44,469 nt of DNA from Bacilli bacterium (GCA_017450215.1 JAFSVH010000025.1:1-44469); one strand, 5' to 3'. Counted from the stretch's first letter, positions 8,401-18,224 are shown. The notes: generated by a model from the letters alone, not told the origin. Program-made: numbers and translations.

Positions 8401-8643
8401 ATGGAATGGTTTGAACCCTTAATTGCTATTGGAGCACTTTCCTTAGTGATAGTGCCAATCATTATTAGAATAAGAAATAAGAAAATGGGTAAATCCAGTT
8501 GTGGATGTAGCGATTGTGATTGTTGTTCTAAAAAGAAAGACTGTTTAAGTAATTTTAAAACATATTTGAATAGTGAAGAATTCAATCAAGAAAAGAATAA
8601 ATTAAAAACTAGAAACATATTAGAAATCCAAGAATCAAAATAA
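8401..8643 (+). CDS. FeoB-associated Cys-rich membrane protein
   Basis: An 80-residue protein with one N-terminal membrane helix (about 6-22), a basic stretch, and a cysteine cluster CGCSDCDCCSKKKDC (about 39-53). Small proteins of this design commonly follow feoB in Bacillota and are named after that position; their function is unproven, possibly metal handling. It lies 33 bp after feoB and shares its operon. The ribosome-binding site (AGAAG) is weak. Confidence 0.8.
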   Translation: MEWFEPLIAIGALSLVIVPIIIRIRNKKMGKSSCGCSDCDCCSKKKDCLSNFKTYLNSEEFNQEKNKLKTRNILEIQESK

Positions 8644-8707
8644 AAAGCATTATTAAATAAAAATAAATAATATTTATTAAAAATAAATATTTATTTATGC
8701 TACTCAT

Positions 8708-8775
8708 AAAAGAAACCTTAGGCAAAAGATATAATTATAGTTTATAATCATGTTTTGTCTTAGGTTTCTTTTATT
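8708..8775 (+). terminator. Terminator of the feo operon
   Basis: Long stem, AAAAGAAACCTTAGGCAAAA (8708-8727) with TTTTGTCTTAGGTTTCTTTT (8753-8772); one mismatch and one G-U, 25-base loop, then TTATTATT. The rest of 8644-8819 is plain AT-rich sequence. Confidence 0.7.
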
Positions 8776-8819
8776 ATTGAATCAATCTTAATTTTAAGCA
8801 CTTTCAATAATCAATTTAA

Positions 8820-8848
8820 TTGACATTTGCATGAAAAAAGAATAAAAT
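8820..8848 (+). promoter_or_regulatory. Promoter of pckA
   Basis: TTGACA (8820-8825) and TAAAAT (8843-8848), 17-bp spacer, about 80 bp upstream of the pckA ATG. Confidence 0.75.
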
Positions 8849-8927
8849 GATAATGTATAAAAAGGCGCTTAATTTATTATGTGCATAAAAAAATGATTTA
8901 GATATTAAAAATATTTGGAGGAATAAA

Positions 8928-10532
8928 ATGAAAAAAGAAGATTTAAAGAAGTATGGTATTAATGATGTTCAAGAGATTTATTATAATCCTTCTTATGAAC
9001 AATTATTCAAGGATGAAATGAATCCAAATCTTGAAGGTTTCGACAAAGGTACACTAACTGAACTTGATGCTGTTAATGTTATGACTGGTATTTATACTGG
9101 ACGTTCTCCTAAGGATAAATACATTGTTATGGATGAAAACAGTAAAGACACTGTTTGGTGGACAACTGATGCTTATAAGAATGATAATCATCCAATGAGT
9201 GAAAGTGTATGGAAAGAAGTTAAAGCATTAGCTCAAAAGCAATTATCAGGAAAGAAGTTATATGTTGTTGATGCTTTCTGTGGAGCTAATAAAGACACAA
9301 GAATGGCAGTTAGATTCATTATGGAAGTTGCATGGCAAGCACATTTCGTAAGAAATATGTTTATTAAGCCAACTGATGAAGAAGAAGCTAACTTTGAACC
9401 TAACTTTGTTGTTTATACAGCATCTAAAGCAAAAGTAGATAATTATAAAGAATTAGGCTTAAATAGTGAAACATGTGTAGCATTTAATATTACTTCACGT
9501 GAACAAGTAATTTTAAATACTTGGTATGGTGGTGAAATGAAGAAAGGTATGTTCTCTATGATGAACTACTATTTACCACTTCAAGGTATTGCTGCTATGC
9601 ACTGCTCAGCTAATACAGATATGGAAGGAAGGAACACAGCTATTTTCTTCGGTCTATCAGGAACTGGTAAGACTACACTTTCAACTGATCCTAAGAGATT
9701 ATTGATTGGTGATGATGAACATGGTTGGGATGATAATGGTGTATTCAACTTTGAAGGTGGATGCTATGCTAAAGTTATTAACTTAGATAAAGATAGCGAA
9801 CCTGATATTTATAATGCAATTAAGAGAAATGCATTACTTGAAAATGTAACAGTTGATAAAGATGGTAAGATTGATTTCGCTGACAAGAGTGTTACTGAAA
9901 ACACACGTGTAAGTTATCCAATCGATCATATTAAGAATATTGTTCGTCCAATTTCAAGTGCTCCTGCTGCTAATAATGTTATTTTCTTATCAGCTGATGC
10001 ATTCGGTGTTTTACCTCCAGTTTCAATTTTAACACCTGAACAAACTCAATATTATTTTTTGAGTGGATTCACTGCAAAACTTGCTGGAACTGAACGTGGA
10101 ATTACTGAACCTACTCCAACTTTCTCTGCTTGCTTTGGTCAAGCATTCTTGGAATTACATCCAACTAAATATGCTGCTGAATTAGTTAAGAGAATGGAAG
10201 CTAATGGTGCAAAAGCATACTTAGTTAATACTGGTTGGAATGGAACTGGTAAACGTATCTCTATTAAAGATACAAGAGGTATTATTGATGCTATTCTTAA
10301 TGGTGATATTAAGGGTGTTGAAACTAAGAAGATTCCTTACTTTGATTTCGAAGTTCCAACTACTTTAAAGGGTGTTGATACTAATATCTTAGATCCTCGT
10401 GATACATATGAAGACAAAGCTGAATGGGATAAGAAAGCTAAAGATTTAGCTGGAAGATTCATTAAGAACTTTGCAAAATATGAAGGTAATGCTGCTGGTA
10501 AAGCTTTAGTTAAGGCTGGACCAAAGCTATAA
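8928..10532 (+). CDS. pckA: Phosphoenolpyruvate carboxykinase (ATP)
   Basis: Cytoplasmic enzyme interconverting oxaloacetate + ATP and phosphoenolpyruvate + CO2 + ADP; it can run in gluconeogenesis or, in fermenters, as a CO2-fixing anaplerotic step. The 534 residues match the ATP-dependent family: substrate loop [10 protein letters not shown], metal/CO2 region [19 protein letters not shown]-loop [11 protein letters not shown] (about residues 242-252) and kinase-2 motif [14 protein letters not shown] lies 6 bp before the ATG. It is monocistronic behind its own promoter. No clear GC-rich terminator follows in the 10533-10660 spacer. Confidence 0.95.
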   Translation: MKKEDLKKYGINDVQEIYYNPSYEQLFKDEMNPNLEGFDKGTLTELDAVNVMTGIYTGRSPKDKYIVMDENSKDTVWWTTDAYKNDNHPMSESVWKEVKALAQKQLSGKKLYVVDAFCGANKDTRMAVRFIMEVAWQAHFVRNMFIKPTDEEEANFEPNFVVYTASKAKVDNYKELGLNSETCVAFNITSREQVILNTWYGGEMKKGMFSMMNYYLPLQGIAAMHCSANTDMEGRNTAIFFGLSGTGKTTLSTDPKRLLIGDDEHGWDDNGVFNFEGGCYAKVINLDKDSEPDIYNAIKRNALLENVTVDKDGKIDFADKSVTENTRVSYPIDHIKNIVRPISSAPAANNVIFLSADAFGVLPPVSILTPEQTQYYFLSGFTAKLAGTERGITEPTPTFSACFGQAFLELHPTKYAAELVKRMEANGAKAYLVNTGWNGTGKRISIKDTRGIIDAILNGDIKGVETKKIPYFDFEVPTTLKGVDTNILDPRDTYEDKAEWDKKAKDLAGRFIKNFAKYEGNAAGKALVKAGPKL

Positions 10533-10672
10533 TAAATTTAATAAATTTACTAAATTTAAAAAATTATAAATATATAAGACATTTATAAAAAGATTTATCC
10601 AAATTTATTTAGTAATAATTGAAATTGACAGTAAAGAAGAGTATAATTCTATTATAATAAAGAGGTATGAAT

Positions 10673-13600
10673 ATGATATTTTTAAAAGGAGTTCTCAAAA
10701 GACCATTAACTATATTTTTTATTATAGTCATTATTTTTGCTCTTGGATTATATTTTACTGGTCAAATGCCAATTAATTTACTTCCTGATTTACAATTTCC
10801 ATATTGTGCTATAAAGACAGTGTATGTTGGTGCAAGTGCTAAAGAGATTGATGAGACAATAACTTCAAAAATTGAAGCAGCTGTTTCAACACTTCCTACT
10901 CTACATTCATTAGAAACTACATCTGTTGATAATGGTAGTGTTCTGATTTTACAATTTGATTATGGAACAAAGAATGATGAATTAGTAACTCAAGTTAAAG
11001 AAAGATTGGATTCAGTTGATTTACCTTCTGGTGCTAGTAGTCCTGAAGTTATAACTGTCGATTTTAATGGTACAGCAATGGCTACCTTTGCTTTCTATTC
11101 TGAAACTAGTGATATCGATGATGTATATGACGATGCAAAAAGATTTAAAGATAGTTTGTCTAAAATTGATGGTGTTGGTCATGTTGATTTAATTGGTGCA
11201 CCAAATAAAGAAATAAAAATAGAACCCTATAATGGTTTAGAAATTATTAGTGGTGCAATTGTACAAGCAATTGCAGCTGATAAAGAATTAGATATTCCAA
11301 TAGGTGATATTTATGAAAATGGAAATAAGATATCAATTAATAATCATTCTAAGATTAATTCAATTGAAGATCTTAAAAATTATTCATTAGCTCTTCCTGT
11401 TAGTGATGCCTATGTAAATGCATTTAAGTTTATTAATGATGCTTTAAAATATATTGATAAGCTTAGTACTACGGATTTAGAAAAATTACATGATGTTGCT
11501 CTTGATATAAAAGCGATAATTGATGAAATAGAAGAAGAAAATAATATTTTGCGCTTAAAGGAAAGAGCAGAATTAATGTTTCAAATCGAACCATTTATTC
11601 CTTTAATTGAAAATAATAATTCATCTAGTTTGAAACTTCTTTATTCTACTTTGTTAAGTGGTTTTTTAGAAGATGAAACATTCATCAACATGACTGATGA
11701 AGAAATTGGTGAAGTCGCTAAGAATTATAATTTATCAAATGAGTTATTAATATGGTTAAGAAATAATGGAAAAATTATTAACATAAGCGATTACGAATAT
11801 GCTGAAACTAAACATAGTGAATATGTTGGTAAAAGCTATGCTTATTATAAATGGCAAGAAATCATTGTAAGAGATAGAAAAACGAAAGAAGATGAAATGG
11901 AAGACGCACTAAATCAAGCTCGTGCTCAAGCTTTGGTAAGTGGTGGAATTGTTAATGAAGATGATTATAAAGTAAAATATAGTGATGAAGATTTTACTAA
12001 TTTGTTTTTTGAATTAGGATTATTGCAAAATGAAGATGAAGCAAAAGCTAATTATTATAAATTTGATGATGCTATTAAAATAATACACATAAGTAGATAT
12101 GTTAATTCTTTAAAATATAATGATATTATTAATAAGAAAGAAAACAATATAAATCTTACAAATATGGATTATGCATCTCTATTTATTCCGACATTGATTA
12201 GTGTAGCAAGTGAACTTTTTAATAATCAAGATGAATTATTATCAATTTTCTCAAAGATAATTGATGTAGTAAGAGATGATAATTTTGAAGCTGATTATGG
12301 AAAGATTTATGAATTCAAACAAAATCATGAACATCTAGAAAAAGAGAAGAATAGTTTAGGTGTTGAGACGGGAAAGTTCATTCTAGTCGGTGATTATATT
12401 GAAAGTGAAGAATTAGTTAATTTGGTTAATTCATTAGAAATATCTAAAAAATTACCAATCAAATTAACTAATGAGCTTGTTTCATTCTTTAGATATTTAA
12501 GCTTTAATGAAACTAAAGCATACATTAAATTAGATGATGTAGCAAGTATTTATCTATCATATGAAAGTGATACTTTTGCATCTTTCAATGGTAAACGTTC
12601 AATTCAAGTTGAAGTATTTGGTAATAGTGGTTCCAATTCAACATCTATTGTGAAAGAATGTGTTAAAAGACAGAATGAATTTAAATTTGAAAAAGCAAAT
12701 AATGCACATATTGAGATGCTTTATAATCAAGCATCATTTATAAGCGATTCTTTATCTAATGCCTTAATATCCTTAATTATTGGTGGTATTTTAGCTATTA
12801 TTGTAATTTATTTATTCTTATTTAAAGTTAGATCATCACTAATTATTTCAATATCAATGCCACTATCAATTCTCGCTACATTGATATGTTTGTATTTGAT
12901 GGATGTAACACTTAATATGGTTTCAGTTGGTGGGCTTGCTGTTGGAATCGGAATGCTAGTTGATAATTCGATAGTGGTACTAGAAAGTATTACAAGTGAA
13001 AGAGAAAAAGGATTAGATGCAAAAGAAGCAGCTTTGTCTGGTACAAAGCTAGTTATGGGCTCATTGATTGGATCAACTTTGACTTCAATTTGTGTCTTTT
13101 TCCCAATTCTATTAATCAAAGGTTTAACTAGAGAAATCTTTAGAGATTTATCTTGGGCAGTTATCTTGTCACTTACCTTCTCTCTTTTTGTTGCAATTTT
13201 TGTAATTCCAACACTTTATGCTTTTGTTTATAAAACAGACGAAGTAATAAGTGAAAAAAGACAAAGAAGAATTGATAGAAGAAAAGACAGACTTGATAGA
13301 TTTAAGAATTGGTATAAGAGAATATTAATTGCTTCACTAAAAAAGAAAGGTTTAATAATTTTATCAAGTATTGGTATATTTGTTTTATCTATTCTTTTAA
13401 TATTTACTTTTAAAATTGAATTCTTACCTTCAATTGATCAGGGTGAAATTCAAATTGATTTCAAATTTAAAGCAAATGATAGTTATGAATATTGTGAAGA
13501 AAAAGCAAATTATGTTTATCAATTAATTGTTAATAATATCGATGAAATTGATAAGATTAATTTAGATGTTTCATATTCAGGATATCTTAATACTAATAGA

Positions 13601-14821
13601 TCTTGTAGGATTAGTGTTTATTTAAAATCTAAACATAATAATACCAAAAATACATTAGAAGAAATAAGAGAATTACTTCAAGATAATTTTGATCTTGATT
13701 TCCAAATCATTGAAATTGATGGTGTTGTAGCTACACTTACAGGTGGTCAAATATCTGGTGTGAGTGTCAATATCTATGGTGATGATTTGAATGATTTAAA
13801 GGAAGCAGTAAATAAAATTGAAGAAGAAGTATTAAAAAATGATGGAATCAAGAATGTTAGTGATAATTTAATCGGTACTTCAAAATCTTATTCTCTACAT
13901 TTTGATAAAGAAAAGATTAATGAATATAATTTAGATTATCAAACTATTCTTGCTACTATGCGGATTGGTATTTCTGGTTATGATGTGAGTGTAATGAATT
14001 TAGATGATGATGAAGTAAATATCAATATATCCTTCAGTGATAATACCATCGGAGGTTATTATGAAGATTTTGCTCATTTTGTCATTGGATATAATGATAA
14101 TTATAATCCTATTTATATGAGTGATGTATGTGATATTACCTTAGAAGAAAATAGTAGTATGATTAGAAAATCAAATGGTAAAAATGTAGCAAGTATTTCT
14201 GTTGAATCATTTGGTATAGATACTAATACAGCTACAAATTTATTAATAGATTCAAGTAAGAATGTATTAAAAGAATATGATGGATTCTATTATCAATCAA
14301 GTGGTGTGTCATATTATTTAACAGATGCATTTAGAGGATTAATAATAGCATTAATTATTTCATTTGTTTTATTAATTATAATTCTTGCTTGTTTATTTGA
14401 ATCTTTGAGAAAACCATTAATCATTATTTTCTCATTCCCATTTGCTTTTGTTGGTGCGTTCTTAATGATTCTTATTACAAGAATATCATTAAATGTTGTA
14501 TCATTCATTGGCTTGATTATGCTTCTTGGAGTTATTGTTAATGATGCAATAATCTTGAATGAAAGAATAGACCAATTAAGATTAGTTTGTGATGATCCTA
14601 AAGAAGGGATTGTTGAGGGATGCATGGAACGTATTAGGGCTGTCTTTTTAACAACACTTACAACGGTCCTTGCTTTAATTCCGATGGCGCTTGGACAAGG
14701 AAAGGGAGGAGCATTAATGCAACCTTTAGGAATTGTTGCTATTGGTGGACTATTTATTGGGGCTATAGTAACGCTTGTGTTAATCCCATGTGTTTATGCT
14801 GCAATTTATAGAATTAAATAG
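10673..14821 (+). CDS. RND-family efflux transporter permease with a large loop insert
   Basis: Membrane transporter of the AcrB/HAE type found in some Gram-positives (SwrC-like). Twelve membrane helices are expected: one near residues 10-27, a cluster around 700-870, one near 905, and a cluster around 1215-1380. Typical sequences include VGGLAVGIGMLVDNSIVVLE and LLGVIVNDAIILNERI. I place the start at 10673, which is 7 bp after AGAGG; the earlier ATG at 10667 is only 1 bp after it. The protein is about 1382 residues against roughly 1000-1070 for the family, because of a hydrophilic, mostly helical insert at about residues 242-615. No adaptor or outer-membrane partner is nearby, fitting a Gram-positive envelope. 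Substrate unknown. Confidence 0.88.
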   Translation: MIFLKGVLKRPLTIFFIIVIIFALGLYFTGQMPINLLPDLQFPYCAIKTVYVGASAKEIDETITSKIEAAVSTLPTLHSLETTSVDNGSVLILQFDYGTKNDELVTQVKERLDSVDLPSGASSPEVITVDFNGTAMATFAFYSETSDIDDVYDDAKRFKDSLSKIDGVGHVDLIGAPNKEIKIEPYNGLEIISGAIVQAIAADKELDIPIGDIYENGNKISINNHSKINSIEDLKNYSLALPVSDAYVNAFKFINDALKYIDKLSTTDLEKLHDVALDIKAIIDEIEEENNILRLKERAELMFQIEPFIPLIENNNSSSLKLLYSTLLSGFLEDETFINMTDEEIGEVAKNYNLSNELLIWLRNNGKIINISDYEYAETKHSEYVGKSYAYYKWQEIIVRDRKTKEDEMEDALNQARAQALVSGGIVNEDDYKVKYSDEDFTNLFFELGLLQNEDEAKANYYKFDDAIKIIHISRYVNSLKYNDIINKKENNINLTNMDYASLFIPTLISVASELFNNQDELLSIFSKIIDVVRDDNFEADYGKIYEFKQNHEHLEKEKNSLGVETGKFILVGDYIESEELVNLVNSLEISKKLPIKLTNELVSFFRYLSFNETKAYIKLDDVASIYLSYESDTFASFNGKRSIQVEVFGNSGSNSTSIVKECVKRQNEFKFEKANNAHIEMLYNQASFISDSLSNALISLIIGGILAIIVIYLFLFKVRSSLIISISMPLSILATLICLYLMDVTLNMVSVGGLAVGIGMLVDNSIVVLESITSEREKGLDAKEAALSGTKLVMGSLIGSTLTSICVFFPILLIKGLTREIFRDLSWAVILSLTFSLFVAIFVIPTLYAFVYKTDEVISEKRQRRIDRRKDRLDRFKNWYKRILIASLKKKGLIILSSIGIFVLSILLIFTFKIEFLPSIDQGEIQIDFKFKANDSYEYCEEKANYVYQLIVNNIDEIDKINLDVSYSGYLNTNRSCRISVYLKSKHNNTKNTLEEIRELLQDNFDLDFQIIEIDGVVATLTGGQISGVSVNIYGDDLNDLKEAVNKIEEEVLKNDGIKNVSDNLIGTSKSYSLHFDKEKINEYNLDYQTILATMRIGISGYDVSVMNLDDDEVNINISFSDNTIGGYYEDFAHFVIGYNDNYNPIYMSDVCDITLEENSSMIRKSNGKNVASISVESFGIDTNTATNLLIDSSKNVLKEYDGFYYQSSGVSYYLTDAFRGLIIALIISFVLLIIILACLFESLRKPLIIIFSFPFAFVGAFLMILITRISLNVVSFIGLIMLLGVIVNDAIILNERIDQLRLVCDDPKEGIVEGCMERIRAVFLTTLTTVLALIPMALGQGKGGALMQPLGIVAIGGLFIGAIVTLVLIPCVYAAIYRIK

Positions 14822-14836
14822 AAAAGAGAATAAACA

Positions 14837-15136
14837 ATGAAAATCAAAATAACAGTAATGAAACAAACTATTTATGAAGATCTAATGGAAATGTATGAAA
14901 ACAAAATAGAACATGCCTGTTTAGAAAAGATAGGTAATGTTTATTATACTGATGGAATAAAAAAACCAGATGGAATGTGTGATAGTGCATGGGAAACAAT
15001 AATGCCATTTGCAAAAGATCTAATAAACGGAAAAGACAATTTTTATGATGGTTGGATGAGAAATAAAAAAAGTGCAATGTTATCATGTAATGATGGCTTT
15101 AGACCTGTTAGTTTTTATATTGAAGTAGTGGAATAA
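14837..15136 (+). CDS. TIGR04076 family protein
   Basis: A 99-residue soluble protein of unknown function. The family pattern is seen: KPDGMCDSAWETIMPFA (about residues 43-59), then a Gly-containing segment, and at the end LSCNDGFRPVSFYIE. The two conserved Cys (in MCDSAW and LSCND) may bind a metal or act as redox residues, but that is inference. It starts 15 bp after the RND gene with a weak AGAGAA site and is probably cotranscribed with it. A hairpin terminator follows. Confidence 0.7.
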   Translation: MKIKITVMKQTIYEDLMEMYENKIEHACLEKIGNVYYTDGIKKPDGMCDSAWETIMPFAKDLINGKDNFYDGWMRNKKSAMLSCNDGFRPVSFYIEVVE

Positions 15137-15171
15137 AAATTGTTTATAAAAATAAATTGGAAATATTAATT

Positions 15172-15230
15172 AAAGTGATATAATCGATACACTCCCCATT
15201 ATGGAGACAAAGATTATATCACTTTTTATT
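15172..15230 (+). terminator. Hairpin terminator with CTCCCC loop
   Basis: A perfect 14-bp stem, AAAGTGATATAATC (15172-15185) with GATTATATCACTTT (15212-15225), then TTATT. The 26-base loop has its own CTCC/GGAG mini-stem. It ends the RND/TIGR04076 transcript. TATAAT inside the left arm, with TTGGAA 16 bp upstream, could also serve as a promoter. Confidence 0.75.
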
Positions 15231-15277
15231 GCTTTAATTTGTATTTGTAATTATTTAAAAAAATATAATTTTACCTC

Positions 15278-15306
15278 TTGACAGTGCTTGTTTTAACATG
15301 TATAAT
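15278..15306 (+). promoter_or_regulatory. Consensus promoter in the sigma-factor leader (P1)
   Basis: Perfect TTGACA (15278-15283) and TATAAT (15301-15306), 17-bp spacer: the strongest promoter in the window. It would produce a roughly 325-base leader ahead of the sigma gene. No coding sequence lies immediately downstream, although AGAGGAG occurs at about 15334. Confidence 0.75.
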
Positions 15307-15414
15307 GCTCTTACCTTTTTTTCTATAATAGGAAGAGAGGAGAAAAAACAAAAATTAAAATTTAAAAAAAATATTAAAAAAATGTGAATGTGACATTTTT
15401 GGTACATGTAAATT

Positions 15415-15486
15415 GTTATAATGGTATAGGAATCAAATTAAATAACTAGTACTCCCGTTTTAGTTTTAATTTGATTCTCTTTTATT
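15415..15486 (+). ncRNA. Candidate small RNA: extended -10 promoter followed at once by a terminator hairpin
   Basis: TG-T-TATAAT (15414-15422) is an extended -10 element. The expected start (about 15429) coincides with the first base of a perfect 13-bp stem, GAATCAAATTAAA (15430-15442) with TTTAATTTGATTC (15465-15477), followed by TCTTTTATTC. The 22-base loop contains ACTCCCG. The predicted product would be about 55-60 bases with an exposed UCCC loop, a feature of several Gram-positive sRNAs that pair with ribosome-binding sites. The alternative is a simple attenuator in the P1 leader of the sigma gene. Confidence 0.4.
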
Positions 15487-15638
15487 CACTTTTTTTGATT
15501 ATGTTATTTTATAAAAATATTATAAAAAGGAGATTAAAAGCAAAAGAAAGAAGAATTAGAAAAATAGATTGTTAGTTTATTGTTAATGTTTATTTAAATT
15601 AATCTTTAAAAATAAAACCATAAGGAGGCATATGGCAT

Positions 15639-16898
15639 ATGACAAATAAGATTCTTAATTTAATTGATAAGATGATTGAAAAGACTCCTAGTAAACGTGT
15701 TACTATTGGAAAGATTGTGAAAGAAACTGGACTTGCAAAAGATAGTGATGATTTTGAAGACACTGTTGAAATGTTTAAAGATTGTGGCTTTAGTGTAGTT
15801 GATGATTATTATGATGATGTTGAAGAATGCGAAAGTAATGAATTTGATGAATGTATTGATGAATTAAAAACAATTATTAATGAAGAAGAGGAATTTGAAG
15901 AACAATTAACTAACAATGATATTTTAAAATTTGAAGAAGATATATTAAAAGATGTTAACAATCTTTGCCTTGCTAAGAAAAGAAGAATAACAGATGCTCA
16001 TAGTGGTATCTTAGAATCATTAAGAGATTATGAATTATTATCTAGAGATGAAGAAAAAGAAGAAGCTTTCATTTATCAAGAAGGATTAAACACTAAGATT
16101 TTATTAGAAAAGATTTCAATGAACAATGGTGAAATTAGTCCTACTCTTAGTGAAAAATATAAACAAATTATTGAGCGAGGAGAAGAAGCAAGAGATATAT
16201 TATATAATCATAATCAAAGATTAGTATATAGTATTGCGAAAAGGTTTGTTAATCGTGGCTTAGATATTGATGATCTATTCCAGGTTGGTGGTATGGGCTT
16301 ACTTAAAGCAATTGAGAAATATGACCCTAATAAAGATAATAGATTGTCTACCTATGCAACATACTGGATTAGACAAGCAATTCAACGTCATATTGGTGAA
16401 TGTGGTTATATGATTAAACCTTCTACACATTTATTTGAAGATAAATTAAAAGTTGTAAAAGTAATTAATGAATTAACAATTAAATTAGGTAGACCTCCAC
16501 TACCTGAAGATGTATCTAAAATATTAGGTATGAGTTTAAAGAGAGTTAATAGAATCTTTAATAATGATTATCTATGTTCATCTTTAAATGATATTTGTTG
16601 TGATGATGATACTGAAAAATTAGATTTCATTATGGATCAGGATACTGATAATCCATATGATTATAGCTGTAAATTTGAAGAAAATGAAAGACTAAATCAA
16701 GCATTTAGTTTGTTATCTGAACGTGATTTATCTATCTTAAAGATGAGATTTGGTCTTGATGGAATGAAGGAAATGACATTATGTGAGATTGCGAAAATCT
16801 ATGATATGAGTGATGAAGGTATCAGACAAAACATTAAACGTAGTTGTAAAAAGATAAAAGATTATATTGAATATAATACAACTGAATGTAATTTGTAA
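15639..16898 (+). CDS. Sigma-70 family RNA polymerase sigma factor, divergent
   Basis: A 419-residue sigma factor. Residues 1-110 are a very acidic region comparable to sigma region 1.1. Region 2 (about 186-256) includes DIDDLFQVGGMGLLKAIEKY and STYATYWIRQAIQRHI. Region 3 is about 258-310 and region 4 about 350-412, with RFGLDGMKEMTLCEIAKIY. The -35 recognition helix reads SDEGIRQNIKRSC where primary sigma factors usually have TRERIRQIEAKAL, so the Arg equivalent to E. coli Arg584 is Asp. It may be a primary sigma of a divergent lineage or a second, specialised one. The chosen ATG is 10 bp after AAGGAGG; an out-of-frame ATG at 15632 gives only five codons. An approximately 500-bp leader precedes it. 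Confidence 0.85.
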   Translation: MTNKILNLIDKMIEKTPSKRVTIGKIVKETGLAKDSDDFEDTVEMFKDCGFSVVDDYYDDVEECESNEFDECIDELKTIINEEEEFEEQLTNNDILKFEEDILKDVNNLCLAKKRRITDAHSGILESLRDYELLSRDEEKEEAFIYQEGLNTKILLEKISMNNGEISPTLSEKYKQIIERGEEARDILYNHNQRLVYSIAKRFVNRGLDIDDLFQVGGMGLLKAIEKYDPNKDNRLSTYATYWIRQAIQRHIGECGYMIKPSTHLFEDKLKVVKVINELTIKLGRPPLPEDVSKILGMSLKRVNRIFNNDYLCSSLNDICCDDDTEKLDFIMDQDTDNPYDYSCKFEENERLNQAFSLLSERDLSILKMRFGLDGMKEMTLCEIAKIYDMSDEGIRQNIKRSCKKIKDYIEYNTTECNL

Positions 16899-16924
16899 TA
16901 ATAATCATTTATAATTCTCCTGTT

Positions 16925-16960
16925 AGAGTTTTACATTTTATTTGATGTAAAACTCTTTTT
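16925..16960 (+). terminator. Terminator of the sigma-factor gene
   Basis: A perfect 12-bp stem, AGAGTTTTACAT with ATGTAAAACTCT, 8-base loop and T-run. Confidence 0.85.
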
Positions 16961-16983
16961 GAATATTAAAAATTTCCGTTTTA

Positions 16984-17012
16984 TTGACTATTTTTATTAG
17001 ATTTATTATAAT
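16984..17012 (+). promoter_or_regulatory. Promoter of the WYL regulator gene
   Basis: TTGACT (16984-16989) and TATAAT (17007-17012), 17-bp spacer, 29 bp before the ATG. Confidence 0.75.
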
Positions 17013-17041
17013 CATATTATGAAAAATCAAGAGGTGCTAAT

Positions 17042-18124
17042 ATGTCTTTTGAAAGCAAAAAACTATCAATTGTAAGAATTTATGAGGTTCTAAGAAAGCA
17101 TAGTGATGAAAATCATCCATTAAAATATGCTGATATTCAAGATTATTTATTAAATGATTTTGGAATAGATCTTGAAAGAAAAGCAATTGCAAGGAATATA
17201 AACATGCTGATTGAAGCTGATTATGACATAAAAAAAGATGGTAATGGAGTGTATCTATTAAACAATTTTGATGAATCAGAGCTAAGAATGTTAGTGGATT
17301 GTGTGTTCTGCTGCCGTCATATTCCTGATAATTACACGAGAGATTTGATTGAAAAGCTAATGAATCTTGGCAGTGAACACTTCAAAAAGAATGTGAAAAT
17401 AGGAAATATTCGACTAATAAAAGAATGGGATAATACCAATAATAAAGACCTTTTTGATAATATTGAGAAGGCTGATCGTGCTATTGTTGAGAAGAAAGTC
17501 ATCAATTTTAAATATAATAAGTTTGGTACAGATGGTAATTTAAAGCAAGCTAATTATCATTATCTATCTCCTTATGTTGTTGTACTTCATAATCAACGTT
17601 ATTATATTATGGGTTATGAATCTTATAAGGAACAAATAACTTTCTTTAGATTAGATCGAATAACCGATATGATTGTGAAAGAACCAGGTACTACTCATAA
17701 AATTTATAAAGAGATATTTGATATACCTGATTATGAAAGAGGTATTAATTTTAAAGAATTATCAACTGGTAGACCATATTTCTATAATGACAAATTAGAA
17801 AATATTGTATTTAAATTGAAGAACAATGATAATGCAATTGATCAAGTAGTAGATTGGTTTGGTACTGGTGCTAGATTTAGTAACACAAATGATGACTGGC
17901 TTACAGTAACAATCAAAGCAAGTCCAAAAGCTATGAAATATTGGGCTTTGCAATATGTTGATATTGTGAAAATTGTAGAGCCAACAATATTAAAAGAAGA
18001 TATCGAAAAATCTTTAAAAGCTGGATTAGATAATTATGCAAATAAAATTGATAAAGAACATACATTAAATAACAATTCACAAAGTGATTTATCATTGAAT
18101 GATTTTACACTAGATGATTTATAA
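17042..18124 (+). CDS. WYL-domain transcriptional regulator
   Basis: A 360-residue DNA-binding regulator. An N-terminal winged helix-turn-helix (about 8-80) is followed by the WYL domain (about 140-225), including LSPYVVVLHNQRYYIMGYE and TFFRLDRITDMIV, and a C-terminal WCX-type extension to about 330. WYL domains bind nucleic acids or other ligands and often govern stress or defence genes, but no defence genes lie nearby. It has its own promoter and terminator, so it is likely monocistronic. The last 25 residues are polar and Asp/Leu-rich. Confidence 0.88.
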   Translation: MSFESKKLSIVRIYEVLRKHSDENHPLKYADIQDYLLNDFGIDLERKAIARNINMLIEADYDIKKDGNGVYLLNNFDESELRMLVDCVFCCRHIPDNYTRDLIEKLMNLGSEHFKKNVKIGNIRLIKEWDNTNNKDLFDNIEKADRAIVEKKVINFKYNKFGTDGNLKQANYHYLSPYVVVLHNQRYYIMGYESYKEQITFFRLDRITDMIVKEPGTTHKIYKEIFDIPDYERGINFKELSTGRPYFYNDKLENIVFKLKNNDNAIDQVVDWFGTGARFSNTNDDWLTVTIKASPKAMKYWALQYVDIVKIVEPTILKEDIEKSLKAGLDNYANKIDKEHTLNNNSQSDLSLNDFTLDDL

Positions 18125-18143
18125 TTATGTTTAATTATTAATT

Positions 18144-18187
18144 AAACTCCTGATGAAATATATAAAAATATCTCTTCAGGAGTTTTA
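18144..18187 (+). terminator. Terminator of the WYL regulator gene
   Basis: A 10-bp stem, AAACTCCTGA (18144-18153) with TCAGGAGTTT (18176-18185), AT-rich loop and short T-tail. Confidence 0.65.
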
Positions 18188-18195
18188 ATCTATTA

Positions 18196-18224
18196 TTTAC
18201 CATTTGCATAAAAAATGATAAAAT
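18196..18224 (+). promoter_or_regulatory. Promoter before the PrsW-like gene
   Basis: TTTACC (18196-18201) and TAAAAT (18219-18224), 17-bp spacer, 22 bp before the ATG. Confidence 0.55.

Noticed and set aside
10625..10658. TTGACA with TATAAT as the promoter of the RND gene
   Set aside because: The two TATAAT candidates give spacers of 11 and 22 bp, outside the usual 16-18, so I did not list it as a promoter.
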